From positions 310,001-374,000 of the forward strand of contig JACAAK010000001.1 of NCBI GenBank assembly GCA_025093985.1: 64,000 bases of DNA. The letters are read 5' to 3'. The translations under genes were made by a program, and so were the position numbers. Positions 1 through 10,689 of the stretch are shown piece by piece. The notes beneath the pieces are model-generated. The model did not search any database. It was not told where the DNA came from and was given only the letters and a program-made list of their open reading frames with translations. How positions within the stretch are numbered: the first letter of the stretch is position 1; the number at the start of each line of letters is the position of its first letter. Origin of the DNA: Calvatia gigantea (taxonomy: Eukaryota > Basidiomycota > Agaricomycetes > Agaricales > Lycoperdaceae).

Positions 1-1135
1 CAAGCTCCTAATTCTTTCTATGTTTGCTGAAACAAACGAGTCCGGAGCCGTTCCCTCGTCCTGCTCAAGGCGCTCAGAACCGATCCGGAATCACGTTAGG
101 ATACAAGGAAACGAACCATGCTTCTCAGTGTCAGCTGGTAGGACTCTTCCATTAACCTGTACGTTTGCTCATGTATCTCTTGAGCCGTTTTCTTGAAGGT
201 CGCACCAGGGATCCAGTCCGGCACATATTTTAGTGCAGGCAAGACATTGACGAGGTAATTTCCTGGGCCGCCAGCTAATGCAACGGCTGTGAACGTCTTC
301 TCTGCAGTCTCGACTAAAGGTTCGTGAGTTCTTCGAACGGGAAGGCCATAGGTCATGGCTGTCGAAATGCCACCAACGCAGCTGGAAAGAAATGAGTGAA
401 TATCAGCTGTGAACAATAACATTGATTATATATAAATAGCTTACTTCCGGATGTGTTCATGTACCTCTTCGGGAACTTGATAGAGATTTGGTAGGAGGCC
501 CTTCTGTACGAATTCTAGCGACTGTTCTTGTTGTTTGTATAAGGTTTTCGGGGAGAAATACTGCTGGAACATCCGGCGCTGGTGCCTCCATCGATCGCCA
601 TACGGCATAAGCCCTAGGAATATATCGACGCGCGCCCTTTGAAGACCGGGGAAATGAGGCTTCAAAAATTATTACCCGGAATTTAGACGTACACTTCCGT
701 AACCATCGGTGCTTCTGGTCTTGTGACGGAGTCAGTGTGTTACTAGGCTACGGTGTTGTGCCACTCAACCTACCGACTGGAATATAAGCCAGACCGCTTC
801 TCAAAGAGATCCCTTGCTATGTTGGCATCGTTGATGACAATCATGGGTTTGCCAAGCGGCTCCAAGTACATGATCTTCGACCCTAGATTGACGTTTTCAT
901 TGTAAGCGCTCCATGCTCGACTTCGGTGTCGAGATACTTTACCAAGTTTTTGTTCAAGTTTCTTGTAGAAGATATGCATGTGGATCAACGGGATTTGGAA
1001 AGCATTTCCAACAATAGGCCATCCAGTAAGCGTAGGTGGTAAAGGAAGACGCGATTTTCGGCGATAGCGATAGATGAAGTGGACCGTACAACAGAGGCAG
1101 AAGAAAAGGACGTCACGGAGGCCAAGAGGTGACAT
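1..1135 (-). CDS. Cytochrome P450, N-terminal half (P450-A), cut by window start
   Basis: Membrane-bound haem monooxygenase of the ER; substrate unknown. The start (ATG at 1133-1135) opens with a hydrophobic anchor, then basic residues and the proline hinge PLPPTLTGWPIVGNAF. Further spliced exons carry the YLEPLGKP, PMVTEV, LMPYGDRWRHQRR (C-helix region) and GLPVRRTHEP segments; the reading stops near a segment reading APDSFVSANIERIR. Introns are short with GT-AG ends, and no stop or frameshift is visible in the part present. The I-helix, K-helix and haem loop lie beyond the window edge, so integrity is unknown. It is a close paralogue of P450-B at 3855-6040, nearly identical over parts of two exons and one intron. 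The family resembles the basidiomycete P450s usually labelled O-methylsterigmatocystin-oxidoreductase-like (CYP64 clan); that assignment is from memory of the motifs. Confidence 0.85.
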
Positions 1136-1929
1136 TATGGCTCAGAGGAAAGGAAAAGGTTGGTGTGGACGCCCGCTCGGAAAACTGAAGCCATTTATCT
1201 ATGAGCAAAAACCATAACTCTTTACCCAAAAGGAACTATTCGGCATTTATTAGGTAGCCTCACGGATATCCCAATATGGGAGAGCGCTCTTCGTGGGAGT
1301 GTAGTGTACTATAAAAAGAAAATAACCAGGTGCAGCGCCGTCTTGAAAGTCGACCCCATGGAGAGCGGAACGCTTCAGTACCGATGAAAACCACCGTTCT
1401 CGCAATAAAACCTGGAAAGGCTATTGGGACCAGAGAGCAGGAACATACCTCACTCGGGGTGGGGATACAGATAGTTTCAGCACCACCGGAGCCCCCCACT
1501 TCCGACCTTGATTCAAACGTGTTCATGTATGCGCTTGGCTGATGCCAACATCGACGGTCCGAAATACCATCGAGGTACATTAGCGTCAAGGGCGGTGGTA
1601 TTTTTACGTGCGGCGAATGCTATTTGTAAGCCTGGGTGCTATCGCCGGAACCTGCGCCGTGATCGCATTGGGTCGAGGGCCATTACACACCCCGTGTTTT
1701 GTTGTTCTAGTCCTGACGAACCCGCATGCGGCGAATCAGGACGGATCTCCGAACGCCACCTGTCACCGGGTGAGAAGGCCTAAATGAGAATAGAGTACGT
1801 ATGTGATAAATCCTTTGGGGCAACAGGACATCAATCAGCTTGAACACTCGCCTGTTTGGGAGCAGTTTTGTTTACGACAAAGCTTCCCACTCTGCTCAAT
1901 GCATCTACAACGCGTTACGGGTTATTGGA
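1136..1929. repeat. P450 upstream region, repeat-block copy 1
   Basis: No gene is supported here. The DNA is a diverged copy of the regions upstream of P450-B (about 6041-6640) and P450-C (about 13793-14410). For example, the stretch around 1630-1745 (CTGGGTGCTATCGCCG, then GGCGAATCAGGACGGATC) recurs at 6538-6630 and more weakly at 14287-14405. It presumably includes the P450-A promoter. The short open frames on both strands here are not conserved between the three copies. Confidence 0.6.
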
Positions 1930-2935
1930 AGATCGAAACGGACATGTAAAGACTGTTTAGACGGAGAGCCATATCTAAGAGACGTAAATTGCTGAGACTG
2001 AGCGCGAACCTGGCGCGGAGATTTGGAGGGGGGAACTGAAGTTGTTGAGGTGGGAGAGGTTCAGATAATGTACAGGAGATGAAACGGGTTCCACGTGACC
2101 GTATCTCCTGGTCAGAACCGAAGTTCAACATCCAAACGTTCACGTTCAATGTTTGGAATGCCATGAGTTGTGTCCATGTGCATCCATACATCCAGGCGCC
2201 CAGTTAGTCTTCGGTCCTCTCTCGAACAAGCACTGCTAAGTTTGTTGTAACTTCCGTCATACTTTACCTTTCCATATATATCAATCACATTGCCCAAAAA
2301 TAATCTCCTTCCAGTGCGTAACGCCCGACCGGTGGGTACCTGAACCGCGTTTAACTTATTTTCATCCTAGGTGTCATAGCTCAACACCGGCCGACGTGTC
2401 ATGGCGGATCCGATTGTATAGACTGTTCAACAGCGTCCAATATTCCTGCGGAGTGCAAGTCACATATGTCGTATACCAGTGAAGCCAAGAAGCATTAAAA
2501 GAGCCTGTATAAGCTTAAACCGTACGTTTTTGCGGTCTCCTCGTTTCATTCATCTACTTTCATTAAAGACTCTCTCTTAGGATCATAATCGTAATTGTAA
2601 ACAAAATGGTGGTCCGAAAGGGCAGAACCATAACCATAACAATGGCTATCAAAACCGGAGAGATGAGTATGGGGGACGACCTCATGGAACCGACCTAGAA
2701 ATCATACGACGGGTACTAATGATACCCCTCTCGAAATGCCTCCGCGGATGTCCCTTGTGATGAAGGTCGAGGAGTCTAAATAGTCGAGTAATACGGCCGC
2801 CGTCGTTGTCAAGTCGATGCGGGCGACAGAGATGGTAAAAGGGAGTGAAGGGAATGAGGAGAGGGACAAAGCGAAGAAGGATGGGAAGCAAAAGATTGGG
2901 GATGAAGTACATCCGTCTGTGTTAAGTGATGGCCA
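1930..2935 (+). pseudogene. LYAR-like gene relic, copy 1
   Basis: A decayed copy of the LYAR-like gene at 15559-16707 together with its upstream region (about 1930-2280 matches 15240-15555). The position of the start codon reads ATA instead of ATG near 2300. The 8-nt microexon sequence GTGTCATA is still present near 2391 but is followed by GC where the intact gene has its GT donor. The first half of the zinc-finger exon is deleted, so CAACACCGG follows directly. The Gly/Arg/Asn-rich segment (about 2620-2720) and the lysine-rich segment (about 2820-2910) are recognisable but contain stops. From about 2908 it runs into sequence shared only with copy 2. Confidence 0.8.
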
Positions 2936-3239
2936 GACAACTGACTATACTGTACCGGACTGTATGGTGGCTACACCTGAGGGGGCGTTACGCGCGTGAA
3001 CAGTTGTGTTCTGGCAACACCCCCGGTATGACGTGTTACGTCGGTCAGAATTTGCAACAGTCTTCCTTAACATCTGAGCCAGAATGGCAGGTTGAGCTGC
3101 AACATCGAAGCGTGGCTCTGGAAAGTGCGGAAATACATACAACTTATATATTTGAAGTTTTATTTATTTATTTATTGCGGCAACATCTTGAGCGTTACGC
3201 GTTACAACGGGGGAAATAGGCAACAAATTGGGTCGAGCG
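2936..3239. other. Block 1 spacer shared in part with block 2
   Basis: No gene seen. The first part (GTTAAGTGATGGCCAGACAACTGA) is shared with about 7724-7747 in block 2, marking a junction that both LYAR relics inherited. The rest is AT-rich non-coding sequence with an ATTT-type run near 3160-3176. Confidence 0.5.
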
Positions 3240-3650
3240 TTATGCGTTACGTTGCCACCATAAAGTCCGGTACTGTAGGGTTCGCGAGATCCGTCGCTGA
3301 GCGGATCTGAAAGCAAAAAGGCATAATGGATTCAGAGGGCTCATTAGCAATCACGTTCTGCAGCTGAGGGAACACCCTTTCCTCTGGATGGTCTGCAGTA
3401 ACCCAGGCGGCACTTGAGGGGGCTACTTTCACAGACCGACTTCCGAGTCGCCCGCAAGCACCAGGAGACCCCCACTGGCGATGCCGAGGCCCAACAACAT
3501 GTGAGCCGCTTCTGGCGCGATGGCTTTCGAGACATCTTTCACAAATGCCAGGATCACCTTGGGCTTGCTGTCGCATTTCTGACAAGGACTTTCGAGGCTG
3601 CTTATCGGCCTCCTAACGCCCCTTGACCTATCCATCCATGAAAATACCAA
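3240..3650 (+). pseudogene. NACHT-type NTPase gene fragment, copy 1
   Basis: Read on the plus strand in broken frames, the sequence gives the PFLWMVCSNP segment typical of the sensor region after Walker B in fungal NACHT NTPases (compare PFLWIIFSRLEP in the gene at 45095-47198). About 3350-3640 aligns closely with 7866-8150 in block 2, and GGGCTTGCTGTCGCATTTCTGACAAGGAC recurs near 10195-10230. Many stops and indels; no Walker A is present in this copy. Clearly non-functional. Confidence 0.6.
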
Positions 3651-3854
3651 AATACTCCAATTCGCTTGCCAGATTAATAACACGAAGGTTATCCCGGGGC
3701 CCATGTTACCCATTTTATCTCTCGTCCTTCTTAAAAGCAGGGACTGAAGTTGAGGGCGAATAATCTCACAAGGGCTTGGGTGCGACTTCATTTCCGAGCT
3801 AAGAAACTTCGCGTTCCAAGGTAATCTTAAGTGGGTGTCTTAATAAAGCACAAG
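3651..3854. repeat. P450-B downstream flank
   Basis: Short 3' flank of P450-B. The segment around 3745-3800 (GGGCGAATAATCTCACA, then CCGAGCTAAGAAACTTCGCG) resembles the flank downstream of P450-C near 11470-11530, so the duplicated block includes the P450 3' side. No gene seen. Confidence 0.5.
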
Positions 3855-6040
3855 CTAAACTGAAATCACTTCAGTCTCCAGATATTCACGTAAAAGGCCT
3901 TCAACATCCTTTCCTTGGCGGGGCGTAAATTTGCACTGGAAAGGAAGGGGTTCCCTATCATGCCAGTTGTGTTATTGGAGATGAAGGACTTGGTGGTTTT
4001 TACTACTCACGAGATGAGGGAGCTAGCAGCGAACTCAGCAGCAGCGTCAATTGGTTTACCGTCCGCATCATGCGCTGGCGAAATGTCAAATATGGCCAAA
4101 ATTGAAGCTGCAATGATGTATATCGTCGACAACCCGATATGAGATCCAGGGCATATCCTGAACAGCGTTGATATCAGCTGGAAGAATTTGGGCCGGGAGT
4201 CGTCACACCCACCTCCTCCCAAAACCAAAAGTAGCCACAACGCTAGGATCAAGAATGTCGGTTAAAAGGACACCATCCCTGATGAACCTGTCTGGGTTGA
4301 ATTCAGAAGGATTTGGGAATACTTCTTCATCATACAACATAGCACTAGGTGTAGGTTAAATGTCAGTTCATCGAATGTATCCATGGCTCTTACTAGGTGT
4401 TCGCAAAAATGGTGCAATTCTTGGGGATATAATAACCTTCATAAACATCTTCCTCGCTTGTCATGTGAGGAACCCCTGCGTTTTCCATGTTTCAACGTGT
4501 TTCAAAGGTCATCAAGCTCAGTGACGGTTACTCACCCATCGGCACAATTGGGTTCCAGCTGGTGTAATATCAGTACTGCAGAGCCTGTTCCACGAAAACA
4601 GCATAACACGAACCGTAAGACCTCCTTCAGGACCGCGGAAAGGTACGGCAGATGTTGTTGGTCTGAGAAATCCGGGAGACGACCGAATCCAACAACAGAA
4701 TCGACTTCTTGCTGTGCTTTGCGTTGAATTTCGGGATATCTGAGCATGGCAAGAATAAATGTCATCGTAGCAGCGACAGTGGTTTCCGACATCGCTAGAT
4801 CGGACGGGGCTAAGCAATATTCCTCTGTGTATATTATTGCGGCGCACCTCCAAAAACTTGACATGAGACTTCCTTGATGTGTTGTTCCTGTACCTCAGGG
4901 TCCGGCTCGTTCTCCCTAATGCTTTCTATATTCGTTGAAACAAACGAGTCTTGGGCCGTTCCGTCGTTCTGCTCGAGATGCTCAGAAGCTGATCCGAAGT
5001 CATGTAAGGACCCATATAAACAAACCATGCTTCCCAGCGTCAGCTGGTAGGACTCTTCCATTAACCTGTACGTTTGCTCATGTATCTCTTGAGCCGTTTT
5101 CTTGAAGGTCGCACCAGGGATCCAGTCCGGCACATATTTTAGTGCAGGCAAGACATTGACGAGGTAATTTCCTGGGCCGCCAGCTAATGCAACGGCTGTG
5201 AACGTCTTCTCTGCAGTCTCGACTAAAGGTTCGTGAGTTCTTCGAATGGGAAGGCCATAGGTCATGGCTGTTGATATGCCTCCAACACAGCTAGAAAGAG
5301 ATCAGTCAATGTCCCTCGTGAATTGCAACATCGATGATGAAAAGTTCACCCCCGGACATGTTCGTGTACATCTTCGGGCATTTCATAGAGGTTTGGTAAG
5401 AGACCCTTCCGTACGAACTCTAATGATTTTTTTTGTTGCCGGTATATTGTCTTTGGGGAAAAGTATTGTTGGAACATTCGACGCTGGTGCCTCCATCGAT
5501 CACCGTACGGCATTAACCCGAAAAATACCCTGACGCGTGCCCTATAAATAATGAGGAAGTAAGATTTCAAAGATCATTACTTGGCACTCGGACGTACACG
5601 TCCGTTACCATCGGTACTTCTGGTCTGTTGACAGAATCAGGGTGATACCTCTTGTTACTTTGTGCTACTCAACTCACCGACTAGAATATACACCAGACCG
5701 CTTCTCAAAGAGATCCCTTGCTATGTTGGCATCGTTGATGATAATCATGGGTTTGCCAAGCGGCTCCAAGTACATGATCTTCGACCCTAGATTGACGTTT
5801 TCATTGTAAGCGCTTCATGCTGTGACTTCGGTGTCGAGAAATATCACCAAGTTTTTGTCCAAGTTTCTTGTAGAAGATATGCATGTGCATCAACGGGATT
5901 TGGAAAGCATTTCCAACAAGGGGCCATCCAGTAAGCGTAGGTGGTAAATGAAGACGTGATTTTTGGCGATAACGATAGATGAAGTGGACCGTACAACAGA
6001 GGCAGAAGAAAAGGACGTCACGGAGGCCAAGAAGGGACAT
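3855..6040 (-). CDS. Cytochrome P450, apparently intact (P450-B)
   Basis: Full-length haem monooxygenase of about 500 residues assembled from some ten exons with GT-AG introns. Start at 6038-6040, stop (TAG) at 3855-3857. In order: N-terminal anchor MSLLGLRDVLFFCLCC, proline hinge HLPPTLTGWPLVGNAF, C-helix YGDRWRHQRRMF, the I-helix motif split by an intron to give A-M-S-E-T-T, K-helix KEVLR (ExxR), a DPDRFI-type meander (NPDRFI), haem loop FGFGRRICPG with the cysteine ligand, and the terminal REPLPFQCKF segment. Every junction I checked keeps frame. The I-helix motif lacks the usual glycine (Met instead). It is most similar to P450-A. Expected to work in the ER with a P450 reductase; substrate cannot be told from sequence. 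Confidence 0.9.
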
Positions 6041-6890
6041 TATGACTCAAGGAAAGGAAAAGGTTGGTGTGAACGCCCGCTTGGAAAACTGAAGCCATTT
6101 ATCTATGGGAAAAAACCATAACTCCTTACCGAGAAAGAGCTCTCTGGGGTTTGATTAGGTAGTCTCACGGATGCCGCAATATTGGGGGGATACTCTTCGT
6201 GGGAGTCTAGTGTACTTTAAAAGAGATAACCCAGGGGTGTGGCGCGGCGCCGTCTTGGAAGTCGACCACGCGAAAGAGTGGAATGCTTCGAATGTTGATG
6301 AGACTCGCGTTCTCGTGATGATCCTGGAAAGGCGGCTGGGAACAGAGAGCAAGAAGGCGGCATAAGCTGACGTGCCTCACTTGGGGTGGTGATGCAAATA
6401 GTTTGTAGCAGCACCGAAGCCCCTGCTTCTGACCTTGATTCGAGCGTGTTCGTGTGTGCACTTGGCTGATGCCGACCCCGTTCAACAGCAAAGGGGTGGT
6501 GGTGTTTTTGCATGCGGTAACTGACGTTCGTAAAACTGGGCGCCATCGCCGTGATCACATTGGTTGAGAGCCATAATACACCCAGCGTTGTTCTAGTCCT
6601 GGCGATTTCGCACGCGGCGAATCAGGATGGATCTTCCCACCCCACCTGCCAACGTGGTCATTTGAATTGCCTAGTAGATGCCTATGATGTACAGTGGACA
6701 TCGGGGGATATTGTGTTCATCCTTGGCCTTTTCAAAACGCCTCCCGAAAATTGAAAGAAGGATGTTTCAAACTGGGGATATTCGTCCGCAATCGAATCAC
6801 AATGGGCGGGTACCTCTAGTAAGTGGCGCACAGGATGTCGGATAATGGAAATTTGGGAGGGTACAGTCAGAATCATTAGAGGATTGGAGT
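6041..6890. repeat. P450 upstream region, repeat-block copy 2
   Basis: No gene supported. About 6041-6640 is homologous to the regions upstream of P450-A and P450-C. The remaining 250 bases show no recognisable feature. The open frames on both strands (for example 6207-6558) are not conserved in the other two copies. Confidence 0.6.
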
Positions 6891-6980
6891 TAGTGTTGTT
6901 AACGGTCCCAGGCGCTTAACCTTATATGGGCAAAAGTTTACCCATAAAAGGCTAAGCGCCCCGGACCGTTAACAACACTA
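6891..6980. mobile_element. 90-bp palindromic MITE-like element with TA ends
   Basis: The left arm starts TAGTGTTGTTAACGGTCC and the right arm ends GGACCGTTAACAACACTA, its exact reverse complement. The arms run about 44 nt each with about five mismatches, leaving almost no loop. Both ends are TA, the target duplicated by Tc1/mariner elements. It encodes nothing. It could be a minimal non-autonomous Tc1/mariner derivative or a fold-back element. The Tc1 element at 57322-58538 has different terminal sequence, so it is not the evident parent. Confidence 0.65.
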
Positions 6981-7439
6981 TAGACGTATGAAGACCGTCG
7001 AGACGGCCAGTCAAATTTAGGCGTAATTTGGTGCAGACCCGGCGCAGCGGCCCATAAAGGGGGGGGTTCGGCTCACGTGCAGGAGGAGGGATGAGCCCCA
7101 CGTAACTCAAAACGGAATCTTCTTCACTATTCTGACATTGACATTCATCACATTTGAACGCGCCTTCGGATTATCGGCGTGCGTCAGGGAACTTCATTGA
7201 TTTCCATGGGAGTATCCTTGTATTCATTCTATCGTTTCGATTTCGGTGGTCGAGATCTCAAGGTATCGAGGTCTTATGGTATCGACAATGACAATGGTGG
7301 TAATGGTGGCGGTGGGTACGGCGATAGTGAAGATTTGGAATACCGCGAATTATGTCCATGTGCGTCCATACATCCAGGCGCCCAGTCGATCTCCCGTCCC
7401 TCTCACTGGCACAACTAAGCTTGTTGTAACTCTTGTCAT
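6981..7439. repeat. LYAR upstream region, decayed copy 2
   Basis: No gene. The part from about 7330 (ATGTCCATGTGCGTCCATACATCCAGGCGCCCAG) matches 2168-2205 in block 1 and, more distantly, 15440-15470 upstream of the intact LYAR gene. The 6981-7330 part contains a GATATC-poor, GGT-rich stretch (about 7280-7320) and nothing else recognisable. Confidence 0.5.
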
Positions 7440-7725
7440 ATTTTACCTTTCCATATATATCAATCGCATTGCCCCAAAAATAGTCTCCTCGCAATGTGTA
7501 ACTCTCCTATCTGCTGAGCTGCGTTTAACTTATTTTCATGTCATAGTAAAGGATTACCGGTGCCGGGATCACCTTTCAACATTTTACCACGTTTCTGATA
7601 ACGCCGGTTTGCTTATCCAGATTGTGGCATCGTTGTGAAGAAACCTAGGCGCAATCAACACCGGTCGGGGTGCCATGGCAGATTCGATCGCGTAGACTGT
7701 TTAACGAAGTACGTCCGTTCATGTT
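7440..7725 (+). pseudogene. LYAR-like gene relic, copy 2
   Basis: Aligns with 15540-15780 of the intact LYAR-like gene: the leader, first intron, microexon, second intron and the start of the zinc-finger exon (CAACACCGGTCGGGGTGCCATGGC near 7649-7672). The start codon position reads ATA (near 7481), as in copy 1. The acceptor before the microexon is deleted (TTTTCATGTCATAG). After GACTGTTTAAC it jumps directly to a junction also seen in copy 1 (GTACGTCCGTTCATGTTAGG). The shared lesions show copies 1 and 2 descend from one already dead copy. Confidence 0.8.
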
Positions 7726-8360
7726 AGGTGATGGCCAAACAACTGATCAAATACACAGGGTTCATGAGATCTGTTGTTGATTAATCGGTTATCCCCGGTA
7801 GGCTAGACGAACGCGAACGCGAAAGCAAGGGGGCATGATGCGAATCATCGACCCCGTTAGCGATCACGTTCTGCAGCTGAAGGAACCCCCTTTCCTCTTG
7901 ATATTTGCAGTCAACCCGAGTGGCATTTGAGGGGGCTACTTTCACAGCCCGGCTTTCGAGTCACCTGCAAGCGCAAGGAAATCTCCATTGACGATGCCGG
8001 AGCCCAACAAGACGCGAGCCGCCCCCTACGGGATGGCTTTCGAGCCATCTTTCACGAATACCACGATCGCCACGGGCTTGTCGTCGCGTTTCCGGCAAAG
8101 GACCTCCGAAGCTGCGGATTCACTTCCTAACGTCTATTGACTTATCCACCCATCCATGAAAATGCCAAAACACACCCATCTGCCCACCGGACCGATAACA
8201 CAAAAGGGCACCTCTCCGCTTTCAGGTGCCGTCCCGATGACTCTGCCGAGAGACTTTTCAATTGCGTTACACTGCGACTCCGGCTCAACAAGGCGAACAA
8301 CGCCTGCAACACTGACCTGAGTGCAACGCCCCATCAGGATCCTCGTCCGTGATTTCCCAT
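7726..8360 (+). pseudogene. NACHT-type NTPase gene fragment, copy 2
   Basis: Closely related to the copy at 3240-3650 (for example CACGTTCTGCAGCTGAAGG near 7868 and CTACTTTCACAGCCCGGC near 7937). The end (about 8137-8350) matches 10410-10630, including NCVTLRLRLNKANNACN against NCDTLRFRLGKRNNACN, which may belong to the neighbouring DUF6699-type gene. Frames are broken throughout and no P-loop is present. Confidence 0.55.
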
Positions 8361-8935
8361 CTTTTGGAAATTTCCCGCGATGCTAACAGTAGTATTCACC
8401 CTTTAGGTCCACATCCCCGATCTAAAAAGTGGCCCATCCTTAACGAGATTATTGCGACGGGCCCAACGCACATACGATTGAAGGTAACACACGAACCGAG
8501 CCAGGAGATTCCGCCTTCAACATTCGATACCTTCCGTCATATCCCGGTACATGTTACACCAACACATTGCGTGTGACACCTCAGCAAATGCTTCACCTGA
8601 TCCATCGAAATACCGACTCAACAAGACATCATATACGAAATGGTTTCATAGCGCAATTTGGGTTGCGCTCCGAGAGCCACCCGGAGACTCGGAATGAGGG
8701 GTGTTGTGCGCTAACGGGGCTGAAGGCCAAAAGAGGATGGGGGCGATTTTGAAGGCAAGAGAGAAGATATTGGAGTTGACTTCGTGGGCAGACAAGAGGG
8801 ATTAGAGCTGCGACTACCTTGGAGAGGACACTGGGTTCTGGGATTGGAAAAGGACGAGGAGTATGAGAAGAGGAAGTTGCTCTGGATCGAAACATGCCCA
8901 GATGCCGGCGCCTGATAATACATGGTTGGTTGGTG
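8361..8935 (+). pseudogene. DUF6699-type protein pseudogene
   Basis: Homologous to the better preserved copy at 10690-11213. In broken frames one can read HPRSKKWPILNEII, THEPSQEIPPSTFDTFRHI, SIEIPTQQ and the C-terminal GLEKDEEYEKRKLL, followed in the right frame by a PDNTWLVG-like end. Several frameshifts and stops (for example after the WRAL-equivalent region near 8690-8740). The family is a basidiomycete domain of unknown function with a PWSI(E/T) core and a C-terminal TWVV-like strand. Named from motif recognition only. Confidence 0.6.
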
Positions 8936-9380
8936 AGTACGAGGAAGTAAGGGTCACCTGAGAGTGATATTTCGAACAACATCGTTCCAATTGCTTTGGA
9001 TTTGTACTACCAAGTTTAACCAGAACCCCCAACTACCTTGTTTGTAACTGATTTACACTATCCTTGGCACTCAAATAATCGACTTCAAGGCTGAAATCGC
9101 TTGAAGCCCGCCTCATGACTCATCTGGCACTCCATGATCTGAACACCAGGTTCCTCACGTCTTCTATCCACTACCCCCCAATATTCACTGCACCGGCTGG
9201 CCGATGTGAGCCACGTAAAAAGTGCAAAGTGCGTCGCATGAAAAAATATATGTTTTGTTTGCACTAAATAAGTCTTCGGTTTGACATGTGATCGTGTGAT
9301 TCATCAAGTCATAGAGCAGTGAGTTTGATGGAAAGTGGTTCTGTAGTTTGATCACAGGGGCGGATTAGTTTGATTCAAAC
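8936..9380. other. Non-coding spacer
   Basis: I see no gene or repeat that I can name. The text around 9060-9110 (CTTCAAGGCTGAAATCGCTTGAAGCC) contains a small imperfect hairpin, and the composition is unremarkable. Confidence 0.4.
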
Positions 9381-10660
9381 CTTCCTCCTCGGCATGCTAT
9401 TGGAAACCACACAAGGTCTCGTCGCCCGCTTCAACAACTACGAGGAGTTGGTAGAGCAAAACCAACCAACTGCAAGCGCTGTCGGGGAAAAACCCCTATA
9501 GTCAATCCACCCAAGCTAGATTCGCCGACAACGCTAACGACCAGGCCTATTCAAATACACTAGATCCGGGTCTCAGGCCACCCCTGGAAGGTCGGTAGGC
9601 AATGGGCTAATCTTGTCTGTTATTTACCATGTGCAGGACAACCTGCGCCAACCATTTTGGCTTCAGGCCTTCTCCCGAATGCGCATGATATGGTGATCAA
9701 TACCTCGGTTCTAATCTCTTATATGATCAGCTCTGGTGGAACAGGTACACATATCTCTCTACCTCCATTCAACCCTAATAAATACCACTCCTACTTCTAC
9801 ATCTCCTCGCACAAAAAAGGACTCGCGGCGCAGAAGTTGACTCATCTGCAAGAGATCCGCCACCCAAGTGTCACCCTGATATTCGTAAAAGTTGAGAGGT
9901 CGCATCGTTGACTGGGTTATCAACATACATCGTAGCTGGAGGATGCTATGGGTTATGGGACCCACGGGCGTCGGAAAATCCGCAATCGCACAGACAATCG
10001 CCGATAATACTACGATCCTCGAGAAAAAACCCGCCGAACCCAATTCAAGGAGCTTATCGTCGAGCCCTTCTAAATTCTCATGTCCCAACATGAGCAAATC
10101 ATTCGAGAGCCATTGTTGATTATTCTCGACGGGCTGGATGAATGTCAAAGCAGGGAGGCACAGTATGAATTCATCGAGCCCATTAGCGACGGGCATTGGG
10201 TGGAGGGCTTGCTGCCGCGTTTCTGACAAGGACCTTCCAAGTCTGGTCGCTCGACTTGAGCATTTCGACCTCAAGCAAATAGCAAAGAACCCAGCTGGAT
10301 TCGGTGATTTCCTTGCCTGGCTGTACAAATTAGTATGTTTGCCCTGACTTTTGAGGCGTGTCTACTGACTGTTTAGCAGGGTGATCAGACAAAGTCTCTA
10401 ATCCGCCTGGTGGCACCCATTGACTTTGTTAATCACGAGAATGCTGAAACGCCCTCGTTCATCCACTGGGCTGACTCCAATATAGAAGAGTATCTCTCTA
10501 CTTTCGGTCGTCATCTCGATGAAATTTCAGAGAGATTTCTTAATTGTGATACGCTGCGATTCCGGCTCGGTAAAAGGAATAATGCCTGCAACATTGACCT
10601 GGATGTGGTGTCTCATCAGAATCCCCGTCCGTTATTTCCTGTTTTTGAACATTGTCCACG
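9381..10660 (+). pseudogene. NACHT NTPase pseudogene, copy 3 (with P-loop and Walker B)
   Basis: The fullest NACHT relic of the block. About 9385-9500 can be read as a coil-like LLETTQGLVARFNNYEELVE segment. 9836-10020 gives the pre-NACHT PPPKCHPD motif, then W-x-x-GPTGVGKSAIAQ (Walker A), with a frameshift between them. 10115-10180 gives LLIILDGLDECQSREAQYEF (Walker B). 10220-10345 reads LEHFDLKQIAKNPAGFGDFLAWLYKLV. The pieces lie in different frames with stops between, so no intact product is possible. The 10410-10660 open frame may instead be the first exon of the DUF6699-type gene that follows. Related to the complete gene at 45095-47198 but not a recent copy of it. Confidence 0.65.
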
Positions 10661-10689
10661 ATCCTAACGATTATTTTTCTTTTTAGGTT

